DNA from: Deltaproteobacteria bacterium
Lineage (GTDB): Bacteria; Desulfobacterota; Desulfobacteria; Desulfobacterales; QNYZ01
Assembly (NCBI GenBank): GCA_003973265.1
Contig: QNYZ01000073.1
Coordinates: 1 to 36,195 of the forward strand
Reading direction: 5' to 3'
Length of the DNA stretch: 36,195 nt
Part shown: in pieces, positions 26,363 to 33,974 of the stretch
How positions within the stretch are numbered: the stretch's first letter is position 1
Layout: each line of letters begins with the position of its first letter
The notes under the pieces: generated by a model
What the model was told of the DNA's origin: nothing
Database searches by the model: none
The model's input: only the letters and a program-made list of their open reading frames with translations
Translations under genes and position numbers: made by a program

Positions 26363-26953
26363 ATGAACGAGATGATTAAAATGGTCGTCGTTTTGACGAT
26401 ATTGACGGCATTTTCAGGTGGTCTGCTGGCGGCGGTTAAAGAGGGCACCAAGGAAAAAATCGAGTTGCAGGAGCTCAAGTTCGTCAAGGGGCCGGCCATC
26501 AAAGCGATTTTGAAGGGGGCTGAGAACGATCCCCTGACCGACCGGTTTAAAATTAAAGACGGCAAAACCGAATACAGTATTTTCGTCGGTAAATTTAATG
26601 GAAAGGCAAATACTATTGCCCTCGAAAGCGCGGCCACGGGATTTGGCGGTCCGGTCGGCGTCATGGTCGGGATTAATGTGGACAGGGACGAGGTTGTCGG
26701 CGTGGGGGTGACAACGTCCTCGGAAACGCCCGGGCTGGGTGCGCGCGCCAAAAGTGATCCAAGCTTCGTTGCTCAGTTCAAGGGAAACACCATCAAAGAG
26801 CCTTTCAAAGTATCCAAAGATGGTGGAAAGATCAATGCACTGTCCGGTGCCACGATTACATCGCGGGCGGTATGTGAGGCAACGACCAACGTGGCTGCTT
26901 TGTATAAAAAGCTCAAGCCCGAAATCCAGAAAAAATTAGCCGCGATTAAATAA
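26363..26953 (+). CDS. rnfG: RnfG, periplasmic FMN-carrying subunit
   Basis: 196 residues: one N-terminal membrane helix (about 6-24) and a periplasmic FMN-binding domain. The attachment motif SGAT covers residues 161-164 (S-G-A-T164-I-T), where the flavin is linked through phosphoester bonding to threonine by ApbE. SSETPGLGARAK around 119-130 is the other conserved block. No apbE gene is present in the window, so the flavin transferase must be encoded elsewhere. It lies between rnfD and rnfE in the usual order. Confidence 0.94.
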   Translation: MNEMIKMVVVLTILTAFSGGLLAAVKEGTKEKIELQELKFVKGPAIKAILKGAENDPLTDRFKIKDGKTEYSIFVGKFNGKANTIALESAATGFGGPVGVMVGINVDRDEVVGVGVTTSSETPGLGARAKSDPSFVAQFKGNTIKEPFKVSKDGGKINALSGATITSRAVCEATTNVAALYKKLKPEIQKKLAAIK

Positions 26954-26982
26954 GTTACTCGTAAAATGATACGGAAATAAAA

Positions 26983-27576
26983 ATGGCCAAATCAATTACA
27001 CAGGAATTCGTAAAAGGGCTATGGGCGGAAATTCCACCCTTTCGACTGGTACTTGGGTTATGCCCGACCCTGGCGGTGACCAAATCAGTTGAAAACGGTT
27101 TGGGCATGGGAGCGGCCACGACTTTTGTCCTGGTCTGTTCCAACATCCTCGTGTCGCTTTTACGCAACGTTATCCCGGATAAAGTCCGCATCGCCTGTTT
27201 TATCATCATTATTGCCACCTTTGTCACCGTGGTGGAGCTGATGATGCAGGCCTATACCTACCCGCTTTTTTTGAAACTCGGTATTTTTATCCCGTTGATC
27301 GTTGTCAACTGTATTGTGCTGGGGCGCGCCGAGGCATTTGCCGCGAAAAACCCGGTGCTTCATTCCCTGGCCGACGGCCTGGGCATCGGGATCGGGTATA
27401 CCCTTGCACTGGGCGCGCTCGGGGCTGTCCGGGAAATCCTGGGAAATGGTACTTTTTATGGTATCCATCTTTTTGGATCGTCATTTGAACCGTTTGCTTT
27501 TATGGTACAGGCACCGGGTGCGTTTGTTGGGCTGGGCCTTATGTTGTGTATGATGAATCTGATGGAGAAAAAGTAG
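26983..27576 (+). CDS. rnfE: RnfE, integral membrane subunit
   Basis: 197 residues with six predicted helices, NqrD/RnfE family. RnfE and RnfA are related and inserted with opposite orientation; together they hold a membrane iron-sulfur site in the middle of the bilayer. LGLCPTLAVTKSVENGLGM near residues 24-42 and VVNCIVLGRAEAFA in the middle are family blocks, each with a conserved cysteine. The start is preceded by a weak ribosome binding site (CGGAAATAAAA), 29 bases after rnfG. Confidence 0.94.
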   Translation: MAKSITQEFVKGLWAEIPPFRLVLGLCPTLAVTKSVENGLGMGAATTFVLVCSNILVSLLRNVIPDKVRIACFIIIIATFVTVVELMMQAYTYPLFLKLGIFIPLIVVNCIVLGRAEAFAAKNPVLHSLADGLGIGIGYTLALGALGAVREILGNGTFYGIHLFGSSFEPFAFMVQAPGAFVGLGLMLCMMNLMEKK

Positions 27577-27584
27577 GGGATATC

Positions 27585-28160
27585 ATGGGTGATTTAGTCG
27601 TCTTGGCGGTCAGTTGCATCCTGGTCAACAATATCCTTCTGGCCCAATATCTGGGAAACTGTCCGTTTCTGGGAACCTCAAAAAAAATGGAAACCGCCAC
27701 CGGGATGGCCTTTGCCGTTGTTTTTGTCCTGGTCATGGCGGGAATGATGACCTGGATTCTCAACCGGTTTGTCCTGGTCAAGTTTGATATCGAATATTTA
27801 CGGACCATCTCGTTTATCCTGGTCATTGCCTTTCTCGTTCAGTTTGTGGAGATGTTTCTCAAAAAGAGTATCCCGGCCCTGTATGCGGGGCTTGGTATTT
27901 TTCTGCCCCTGATTACGACCAATTGTGCGGTGATGGGTGTTTGTCTGATTAATATCAAGGAAGAATACAACTTCCTCCAGGCGCTGGTGGCCTCGTTCAG
28001 TTACGCGGTGGGATTCGGCCTGGCGCTGGTCCTCTTTGCCGGCGTCCGGGAGCGGATTTTATTGGCCCGGGTCCCCAAGCCATTGCAGGATACATCCATC
28101 GCCCTTGTGACTGCCGGTATCTTGTCCCTCGCTTTTTATGCCTTTAAAGGCATGGTTTAA
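27585..28160 (+). CDS. rnfA: RnfA, integral membrane subunit
   Basis: 191 residues from the ATG at 27585; an in-frame ATG at 27546 lies inside rnfE and is less likely. NqrE/RnfA family with six predicted helices. VSCILVNNILLAQYLGNCPFL at the N-terminus and LITTNCAVMGVCLINI in the middle hold the conserved cysteines paired with those in RnfE. In most Rnf operons rnfB, encoding the ferredoxin-accepting iron-sulfur subunit, follows. Here the gene is followed by a 161-base gap and then an unrelated gene, so the cluster ends without rnfB. Confidence 0.94.
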   Translation: MGDLVVLAVSCILVNNILLAQYLGNCPFLGTSKKMETATGMAFAVVFVLVMAGMMTWILNRFVLVKFDIEYLRTISFILVIAFLVQFVEMFLKKSIPALYAGLGIFLPLITTNCAVMGVCLINIKEEYNFLQALVASFSYAVGFGLALVLFAGVRERILLARVPKPLQDTSIALVTAGILSLAFYAFKGMV

Positions 28161-28226
28161 TCCTCTGAATTGATTTCCGGATGAATTTCCAGCCGGGTCT
28201 TTGTTTTTTTCAAATGAATATTTCTG

Positions 28227-28254
28227 TTGAAATTACAAAAACCGATCTTATCAT
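28227..28254 (+). promoter_or_regulatory. Possible sigma70 promoter of the TusA-DUF3343 gene
   Basis: TTGAAA (28227-28232) and TATCAT (28249-28254) are 16 bases apart and lie about 70 bases upstream of the ATG at 28322. The predicted start, near 28261, would place the downstream palindrome at roughly +10 to +29. This is consensus matching only. Confidence 0.4.
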
Positions 28255-28265
28255 TATTTAAAATC

Positions 28266-28289
28266 ATCACATTGTGACAGCATCACAAT
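28266..28289. promoter_or_regulatory. CRP/FNR-type palindrome TTGTGA-N5-TCACAA with a third half-site
   Basis: ATTGTGA (28271-28277) and TCACAAT (28283-28289) are perfect inverted 7-mers separated by 5 bases. An additional TCACA just to the left (28267-28271) makes TCACA-T-TGTGA as an overlapping palindrome. TTGTGA/TCACAA half-sites are used by CRP/FNR-family regulators, including HcpR in sulfate reducers, although those have a 6-base spacer. A site just downstream of the predicted promoter would fit repression. Confidence 0.4.
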
Positions 28290-28321
28290 ATCGAGTCTTT
28301 CTTCGAAAAAGAGGGTGAAAC

Positions 28322-28912
28322 ATGGCTACCACTGTCGATACCCGTGGGCTTTTCTGCCCGTTGCCCATTACCTTCGTTTCCAGAAATTTAAGGCATATGC
28401 AGGAAGGGGCGCAGGCTGAAATCCTGGCGGATAACCGATCGTTCAAGCGCGAACTGGAATCCTGGTGTTTTGAAACAGGTAACCGCCTGGTCGATTTTAA
28501 AGAAATCGAAGGCTGTTATCGGGCCCTTATTCAGAGGGGAAGCGGATTTCACGGCGATTCCCTGTGGGAAAAAATTCGCTTTATTCGGTTGGGTATAAAA
28601 GTTCATTTAACGCAGATAATTACCCGGCTGATACCCATATCTCGACCCGGATATTTGATCACTTTTGTCTCTATCGGCGAGGGGCAGCGGGCGCACCAGT
28701 TTTTAAAAGAGCAGGGCTTTGGCGGCTATTGCCTCCTGCCGGTCCCCCACGAGATTTACCCCCACTGCGGCCTGGTGTTCGGTTTTGCCAGCAAAGAAAA
28801 AGCCCTGCGAAACTTTAGAGTATTGCGGGAGGCCAGCTATGCCGTTGAAGACATTCACCGGATTGACAGGGATAAATCGTATCCGAAACTGGAAGAAGTC
28901 GCGGACCGGTAA
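28322..28912 (+). CDS. TusA-like sulfur carrier fused to DUF3343 (putative Se/S carrier) domain
   Basis: 196 residues with two domains. Residues about 4-72 are TusA/SirA-like: DTRGLFCPLPITFVSRNL carries the CPxP motif with the reactive Cys12 that forms a persulfide in TusA. Residues about 110-182 match DUF3343 (YLITFVSIGEGQRAHQFL, then LLPVPHEIYPHCGLVFGF), with Cys149 as its conserved cysteine. The linker (about 73-109) is basic and hydrophobic. A relay of sulfur or selenium between the two cysteines is plausible but inferred. The ribosome binding site is GAGGGTG before ATG 28322. It follows rnfA by 161 bases and appears to have its own promoter and operator. Confidence 0.8.
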   Translation: MATTVDTRGLFCPLPITFVSRNLRHMQEGAQAEILADNRSFKRELESWCFETGNRLVDFKEIEGCYRALIQRGSGFHGDSLWEKIRFIRLGIKVHLTQIITRLIPISRPGYLITFVSIGEGQRAHQFLKEQGFGGYCLLPVPHEIYPHCGLVFGFASKEKALRNFRVLREASYAVEDIHRIDRDKSYPKLEEVADR

Positions 28913-29235
28913 TGCCGTCTTCCGGGCCTTTTGATGAATGAGTACCGTTTCGAAAATATCCATTGCGGCCTTGACCGACCGCTAGGAAGTCCTCCTTTTT
29001 GATGTCTATCCGGGCTCACCCTTCCCAGAGATTCCCGGCCTGCGTATCAGCTCGATTTTTTTGATCATGACTTACCGGCAATTGAGTAAAATAAGGCCAT
29101 CCAGGAAGGTGGCTATCGGCATAATTGATGGTTTTCAAAGTGTAATCCTTACACGATCCATGTGTCGGTATTTCTGCCATACCTGTTGCGTTTAAAATAG
29201 GAAAGGTGTATTTATGCAATAAGAAGGAGCGGATC
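28913..29235. other. Intergenic region before proline dehydrogenase
   Basis: About 320 bases with no supported gene on either strand. It contains a short perfect inverted repeat (29140-29154) and, near 29186-29214, a weak promoter-like pair (TTGCGT, 17 bases, TATTTA) directly before the ribosome binding site AAGGAG (29222-29227). No terminator hairpin with a T run was seen. Confidence 0.4.
29140..29154. repeat. Inverted repeat GTGTAA-TCC-TTACAC upstream of putA-like gene
   Basis: Perfect 6-base arms around 3 bases, about 80 bases upstream of the proline dehydrogenase start. It could be an operator or a small hairpin; no regulator gene is adjacent. Confidence 0.35.
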
Positions 29236-30456
29236 ATGGCACCCACGACAAAACAAAACAATCAAAAGGTAACGATTTCTTTTGATGATACGGCCACTGC
29301 GTTCCGGTATAAAACCGACAGGGAGTTGTTGCTCTCCTGGTTTATATTCAGCCTGACCAAAAGCCCGTTTCTGGTGAAATTTCTTTCGCAGGCTGCAAAA
29401 AAGGCACTTGACCTGGGCCTGCCCATCAAAAAAATCATCAAATCAACGGTATTTAAGCAGTTCTGCGGGGGCGAAAACAGGAAGGAATACTTGCAGGTCA
29501 TTGAAAAACTCGGCCGGTCACAAATTGGTACTATTCTCGATTATTCTGTTGAGGGAGGCAACAACGAAGAAAGCTTTGAGCGCACCAAAGACGAATTGAT
29601 CAAAATCATCAATGAAGCGCAGTCCAATGAAAATATTCCCTGCACCTGCATGAAAATGACTGCCATCGGTGCCGTCAGCCTCTTTGAAGCCGTCACGTCA
29701 GGCGCCGTTCTTTCCGAAAACAAAACGAGGGCCTTTCAGCGCATCCGGGACCGCCTGGACATGATTTGCCATGCGGCGCGTTTATCCGGCAAGCCCATCT
29801 ACATTGATGCCGAGGAGAGCTGGGTTCAGGGCGCCATGGATCGCCTCGCAGAAGAGATGATGGCAAAATACAACAGGGGAAAAGCGGTGGTTTTTACGAC
29901 ACTGCAGCTGTACCGATGGGATCGCATCGATTATTTCAGCCGGCTGATCACAAAGGCCGGAAAGGATGGATATATACTGGGTGTGAAATTTGTCCGGGGT
30001 GCCTACCTTGAAAAGGAGAGAGAACGGGCCGCACGGATGGGATATCCATCGCCGGTCAACGATACAAAACAGAAAACCGATGATCTGTACAATACCGCCA
30101 TAAAGATGTTCATTGAGAATATTGACAGGGTGGAACTCTGCCTTGGGACACATAATGAGTACAGCTGCAAGCTGCTCGCCGGGTATATGGCCGAAAAAAA
30201 CATACCCAATAATCACCCGCACATCTATTTTTCCCAGCTCTACGGGATGAGTGACAATATCAGTTTCAACCTGGCCAAAGCCGGTTACAATGTCAGTAAA
30301 TATCTGCCCTTTGGACCGGTGGAAGCCACATTGCCCTACCTTGCAAGAAGGGCCGAGGAAAATACCGCCATCGCCGGCCAGATGGGCAAGGAGCTTGAAG
30401 CCATTGTAAAGGAACGCCGTCGCAGAAAAACGGTTGGCCAGCAGTCATGCCGTTGA
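29236..30456 (+). CDS. Proline dehydrogenase (FAD, stand-alone)
   Basis: 406 residues from the ATG at 29236 (AAGGAG 8 bases upstream; the in-frame ATG at 29206 lacks one). It oxidises proline to pyrroline-5-carboxylate and passes electrons through FAD to the quinone pool. The TIM-barrel blocks are clear: PIYIDAEESW (187-196), GVKFVRGAYLEKERE (249-263), LGTHNEYS (303-310), SQLYGMSDNISF (333-344) and KYLPFGPVEATLPYLARRAEEN (from 355), where R371-R372 match the proline-carboxylate-binding arginines. The protein is longer at the N-terminus than the minimal bacterial type and resembles the larger monofunctional form. No P5C dehydrogenase lies in the window, so that second step is encoded elsewhere. 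Confidence 0.93.
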   Translation: MAPTTKQNNQKVTISFDDTATAFRYKTDRELLLSWFIFSLTKSPFLVKFLSQAAKKALDLGLPIKKIIKSTVFKQFCGGENRKEYLQVIEKLGRSQIGTILDYSVEGGNNEESFERTKDELIKIINEAQSNENIPCTCMKMTAIGAVSLFEAVTSGAVLSENKTRAFQRIRDRLDMICHAARLSGKPIYIDAEESWVQGAMDRLAEEMMAKYNRGKAVVFTTLQLYRWDRIDYFSRLITKAGKDGYILGVKFVRGAYLEKERERAARMGYPSPVNDTKQKTDDLYNTAIKMFIENIDRVELCLGTHNEYSCKLLAGYMAEKNIPNNHPHIYFSQLYGMSDNISFNLAKAGYNVSKYLPFGPVEATLPYLARRAEENTAIAGQMGKELEAIVKERRRRKTVGQQSCR

Positions 30457-30780
30457 CCATTCCTGCCTGATTTAATGAATATAGCATACCAATCTTTCAA
30501 ACAGCGGGCTTTCTCGATACAACTGATCGGAAAACTTCTGATCAACGACAATTATAATTTTTCCCCCGTATAATAATTGTCGCCCATCATAATCTACCTG
30601 CCATATATTTTGACAGCTTCCCTGTAAACATCATCTCTTTGTAACAATTCACCGGAAAAGTGAAAAATAAAATGGAATAACTAATCATGTTCTTCGTTCT
30701 CTCAAGTAAAGCAGATAGTTTTTTTGAAAATGCTTTAATAGCGTCAGATGAACCGCTGGCTTTAAAAGAAAAATTGAGAA
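30457..30780. other. Intergenic region between proline dehydrogenase and NUDIX gene
   Basis: About 320 AT-rich bases marking the change from the GC-richer left part to the AT-rich right part. It holds an inverted repeat (30547-30581) and one copy of the 10-mer TGGAATAACT (30673-30682). A 59-codon frame starting with ATG 30687 overlaps the NUDIX start and has no recognisable features. Confidence 0.4.
30547..30581. repeat. AT-rich inverted repeat GACAATTAT ... ATAATTGTC
   Basis: Perfect 9-base arms (30547-30555 and 30573-30581) separated by 17 bases that include five C's. It lies about 90 bases after the proline dehydrogenase stop. It could be a hairpin ending that transcript or an operator for the following gene; there is no T run after it, so a classical terminator is not supported. 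Confidence 0.45.
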
Positions 30781-31227
30781 ATGAAGAAAATCAAAGCATT
30801 TGGAATATGTTTATACAAAACATTCAACCCGGATCACGTCGAAATACTGTTATGCAAATCAGTTAACAGTAATACTAAGTGGGGATTCCTTAAAGGAGTG
30901 CAAAAAAATGGAGAAACAGATATTCAGACTGCAATTAGAGAATTTCGTGAAGAATCAACAATTAATATAAACCAATATTTTTTAGAACAATACTTTGAGC
31001 AACATAACAAAAGTAAAGACATTGGTATCTGGATAGTTAATTCTATCAATATCAACTCATATAATAATTATTTTACAAATAATTCCTTAAAAAAGGAATG
31101 TCTTAGTTCTGAAAATTCACAAGTAAGCTTTTTTGATATCAACAATCTTCCAGTTATCAAGAAAAAACAAAAATATTTAATTCATCAAATCGTTGATCAT
31201 TTTAAATATGAACGTCGATATTCTTAA
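30781..31227 (+). CDS. NUDIX-domain protein, divergent Nudix box, AT-rich
   Basis: 148 residues. The family hydrolyses nucleoside diphosphates linked to another moiety. The Nudix box lies at residues 39-61: G39-x5-E45-x7-R53-E54-F-x-E57-E58-x-T60-I61. The metal-binding REFREE core is intact but the usual glycine near the end is T60. The preceding WGFLKG strand is typical. The gene is visibly AT-rich and rich in Asn, Lys and Ile compared with the dcw genes, which suggests a different origin. The ribosome binding site is weak (TTGAGAA before ATG). Substrate cannot be predicted. The neighbour downstream (Pit transporter) is about 105 bases away. Confidence 0.75.
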   Translation: MKKIKAFGICLYKTFNPDHVEILLCKSVNSNTKWGFLKGVQKNGETDIQTAIREFREESTININQYFLEQYFEQHNKSKDIGIWIVNSININSYNNYFTNNSLKKECLSSENSQVSFFDINNLPVIKKKQKYLIHQIVDHFKYERRYS

Positions 31228-31331
31228 TATTATAATTTTTGAAAACATAGGTCATCTTCCGGATAGCGCTGAAAACATGTCGGACCGTTTGCTTCTGTTT
31301 CTCTCAAAATAAAAAACAAAGGGGAAATAAT

Positions 31332-32597
31332 ATGGAAATCATAGCGGCATATGGAACAGCCCTGATCGTTCTGGCTATTGTTTTTGGCCTGTATATGACT
31401 TGGGGTGTCGGTGCTAATGACCTGGCCAATGCCATGGGCACATCAATTGGAGCCGGAGCGGTCACTGTTAAACAGGCAATAGGTATTGCCATTGTTTTTG
31501 AATTTGCAGGTGCAATTCTTGCTGGCGGACATGTGACCCAAACCATACGGAAAGGGATTATTGACCCAACAGCAATCATTGACCGGCCGGAAATCCTGGT
31601 CTACGGGATGCTGGCATCACTTTTAGCTGCTGCTGTGTGGTTGATGATTGCCTCTGTCAAGGGTTGGCCCGTCTCCACTACCCATTCTATTATTGGCGCT
31701 CTTGTGGGATTTGGTATTGTCGGTATTGCTCCTGATTCTGTGAACTGGATGAAAATAGCCACTGTCGTTGCAAGCTGGGTGATTTCGCCGGTGATTGGCG
31801 GGATAATTTCATTTTTATTGGTCAAGAGTACAAGGTGGCTTATTTTCAATACTGATAATCCTTTGAAAAATGCCAAGAAATATGCGCCATTTTACATCTT
31901 TCTTGTTGGCTTTATCATTTCTCTGGTTACGCTCTTTAAGGGCTTAAAGCATCTTCATATTGAGCTGACAGCTGTGCAGAGTTTTAGTACGGCAATCTGC
32001 ATGGGTGCCTTAACCGGTTTTATGGGCTGGTTATTTATCAGAAAGGTTGAAGAAGATAAAACTGCTGACAAAGATTTTGATTTTGCCAGCGTGGAAAAGG
32101 TGTTTACACCGATGATGCTGTTTACTGCCTGTTCCATGGCTTTTGCCCACGGTTCCAATGATGTTGCAAATGGTATAGGTCCTCTCGCGGCAGTTTTCAG
32201 CATCGTCAGCTCAGGTGGCATGGTTATGCAGCAATCTAAAATGCCGATCTGGATTCTTTTCCTGGGAGGTACGGGGATTGTAGCCGGTCTGGTCACCCTC
32301 GGGTACAGGGTCATGTTGACTGTCGGCACAAAAATTACAGAGCTTACACCATCACGGGGATTCTGCGCAGAACTCGCAGCAGCCAGTACTGTGGTGCTGG
32401 CGTCTCGTACAGGTCTTCCAGTGTCCACTACCCATATTCTGGTTGGTTCGGTATTGGGAGTCGGATTGACTCGTTGTATTGGCGCTTTTGATTTACGAGT
32501 TGTCATGAATATCATTATTTCATGGCTGGTCACTCTTCCTGTTGGTGCAATTCTGGCAATAGTATTTTTCTTTTTTCTGAAGGGTGTTTTTGGATGA
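31332..32597 (+). CDS. Pit-family inorganic phosphate transporter
   Basis: 421 residues with about eleven membrane helices. The two inverted family signatures are present: GANDLANAMGTSIGAGAVTV near residue 27 and HGSNDVANGIGPLAAV near residue 274. PVSTTHSIIGALVGFG and its C-terminal counterpart PVSTTHILVGSVLGVG also match. Pit proteins import phosphate, usually as a metal-phosphate complex with protons or sodium. A central charged cytoplasmic loop (RKVEEDKTADKDFDFASVEK) splits the halves. The PhoU-like DUF47 protein that often accompanies such Pit genes is not adjacent. The ribosome binding site is AGGGGAA before ATG 31332. Confidence 0.93.
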   Translation: MEIIAAYGTALIVLAIVFGLYMTWGVGANDLANAMGTSIGAGAVTVKQAIGIAIVFEFAGAILAGGHVTQTIRKGIIDPTAIIDRPEILVYGMLASLLAAAVWLMIASVKGWPVSTTHSIIGALVGFGIVGIAPDSVNWMKIATVVASWVISPVIGGIISFLLVKSTRWLIFNTDNPLKNAKKYAPFYIFLVGFIISLVTLFKGLKHLHIELTAVQSFSTAICMGALTGFMGWLFIRKVEEDKTADKDFDFASVEKVFTPMMLFTACSMAFAHGSNDVANGIGPLAAVFSIVSSGGMVMQQSKMPIWILFLGGTGIVAGLVTLGYRVMLTVGTKITELTPSRGFCAELAAASTVVLASRTGLPVSTTHILVGSVLGVGLTRCIGAFDLRVVMNIIISWLVTLPVGAILAIVFFFFLKGVFG

Positions 32598-32611
32598 TTT
32601 CATGCTCAAAC

Positions 32612-32623
32612 GAAGATATCTTC
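32612..32623. repeat. Perfect palindrome GAAGATATCTTC
   Basis: A 12-base perfect palindrome in the 58-base gap between the Pit gene and the propeller gene, extendable by two pairs after one mismatch. It could be an operator for 32656-33690, but in such AT-rich sequence chance is also possible. Confidence 0.35.
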
Positions 32624-32655
32624 TTTCATAGCGCCTTAAATATGGGAAATGGAAT

Positions 32656-33690
32656 ATGAAAAAGTTGCTTTTGAAAATTTTTGTCCTAAGCCTTGTAATG
32701 GGAACTCTCTCCATAGTCTTGATCAAACCGTCGCGTTGTGGAAAGCAAGGAGCCAGAGCCCGCAATAAAGCGGTTATGACGAGATTTAAAAATATCTATG
32801 AAGCCTCAGGGGTACAGCAAATGGGTGATGGCCGTGTGGTTATCATTGAAGATGAAAAGTCACGTGCCATCAGCCATGTACTCACTTTGAAAACAGAGGA
32901 TATCCTTCAGGAAAATCCTCTTCGCTTTGATCAAAAGTCAAAAAGTATAAAAACAAAACTGATTGACCTTGAAGGAATTGCAGATGACGTCAACGATAAT
33001 TTGTTTGCGATTACTTCGTATTCCCCAAGTATTAAAGGAAAACTGAAGCAGAGCCGACAACGACTTGTACGTTTTAGAATCAAAGAAAATCTCATTAGCA
33101 ACTTTGAAGTGTTTGAAACTTTAGGTAACTGTATCCGTAAAAAAATCGGTGTTAACAGGATCAATATCGAAGCGATCAGTTTTGATGAAAACGGGAAGAA
33201 ATTATTAATAGGTCTGCGTGAACCTTTATTTGAAGGGAGGTCATTAATTATTGTCCTGGAAAACCCGAATGCGATTTTCGATAGCCGGGAAGAGCCAAAA
33301 TTTTCCGATAAAATATTTCGACTTGATCTGAATAGCAGTGGTATACGGGCAATGGATTTTGATAAAAAACTGGGTGGTTATTTGATAGTTAATGAGATCA
33401 AAAATTCAGAAGGAAAATTACGATCCAGGTTTTGGTTTTGGCCTGGCAACGCTGATGACCAGCCCCGTAAAATTGCGATTGACGGTATGGAGAATATTAA
33501 AAATATCGAAGGCATAACCTCAATGTGTGGGGATGGTGAACCGCGTATTTTAATCGTCAGTGACGACGGTAATATAATTAAACGAAAAGGCGCACATTAC
33601 ACGTTAATAAGATATGACCAACTTTCTATTTTTCGTGATCCTCTCCCGGGTAACCTGTCGCCACATACCCACACCCCTGAAGAAAAATAA
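32656..33690 (+). CDS. Membrane-anchored predicted beta-propeller protein (DUF3616-like)
   Basis: 344 residues. A basic start and one hydrophobic helix (about 4-24) form a signal anchor, and the rest is predicted extracytoplasmic. The body (about 43-326) has spaced short strands with blocks such as DGRVVIIEDE, IDLEGIADD, NIEAISFDENGKKLLIGLRE and NIKNIEGITS, resembling DUF3616/esterase-like propeller domains. It aligns throughout with residues 302-588 of the protein encoded next (33975-35741): FKNIYEASGVQQMGDGRVVI pairs with FDDIYKPSGVEALPDGRLLI, and RQRLVRFRI pairs with KERLVRFKI. The two genes are therefore paralogues with different membrane anchors. No catalytic motif was recognised. The function is unknown. 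Confidence 0.75.
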   Translation: MKKLLLKIFVLSLVMGTLSIVLIKPSRCGKQGARARNKAVMTRFKNIYEASGVQQMGDGRVVIIEDEKSRAISHVLTLKTEDILQENPLRFDQKSKSIKTKLIDLEGIADDVNDNLFAITSYSPSIKGKLKQSRQRLVRFRIKENLISNFEVFETLGNCIRKKIGVNRINIEAISFDENGKKLLIGLREPLFEGRSLIIVLENPNAIFDSREEPKFSDKIFRLDLNSSGIRAMDFDKKLGGYLIVNEIKNSEGKLRSRFWFWPGNADDQPRKIAIDGMENIKNIEGITSMCGDGEPRILIVSDDGNIIKRKGAHYTLIRYDQLSIFRDPLPGNLSPHTHTPEEK

Positions 33691-33974
33691 AAGAAACAAA
33701 ATAAAATCTGATTGCCCCAAAATCAGGTGCTGCCACCGCCTTTAAAAAAACATCGCTTAGATTGTACCGCACAACAGGGGCAACCTGTTACTATCGCATT
33801 AATAAACAATTCTTCTGCTGTGTAAGTGACAGTATCCCGCCTCTCAAGCTGAACTTTAGTGGTAATCCCCAAAAATTTATTCTTTTAAAAAAAAGAATGG
33901 AATAACTTTTTACCTGCTGCGTTATCACAGGTAGAAGCGATCAATTTTATTGGGTAGGATGTTAATACACCTGC
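33691..33974. other. Intergenic region between the two propeller genes
   Basis: About 280 bases with no gene. It contains small inverted repeats: CTGATT/AATCAG (33708-33726), ATTCTTTT/AAAAGAAT (33879-33898) and TACCTG/CAGGTA (33911-33933). It also has a copy of TGGAATAACT (33898-33907). The spacing suggests that the downstream gene has its own promoter rather than sharing a transcript with the first. Confidence 0.4.

Noticed and set aside
24125..28160. Interpretation as a Na+-translocating NQR operon
   Set aside because: The first subunit has the two [4Fe-4S] motifs of RnfC and is not NqrA, there is no NqrF-like gene, and a multihaem cytochrome precedes it, all of which fit an Rnf-type cluster.
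30687..30866. Small 59-codon frame overlapping the NUDIX start
   Set aside because: No recognisable features and it overlaps the NUDIX gene in another frame; the Nudix box proves the other frame.
33708..33726. CTGATT/AATCAG hairpin after the first propeller gene as a terminator
   Set aside because: Short stem without G-C clamp and no T run downstream; listed only as a small inverted repeat.
33879..33898. ATTCTTTT/AAAAGAAT hairpin as a terminator of the first propeller gene
   Set aside because: The stem is only A-T pairs, lies about 190 bases after the stop codon and is not followed by a T run.
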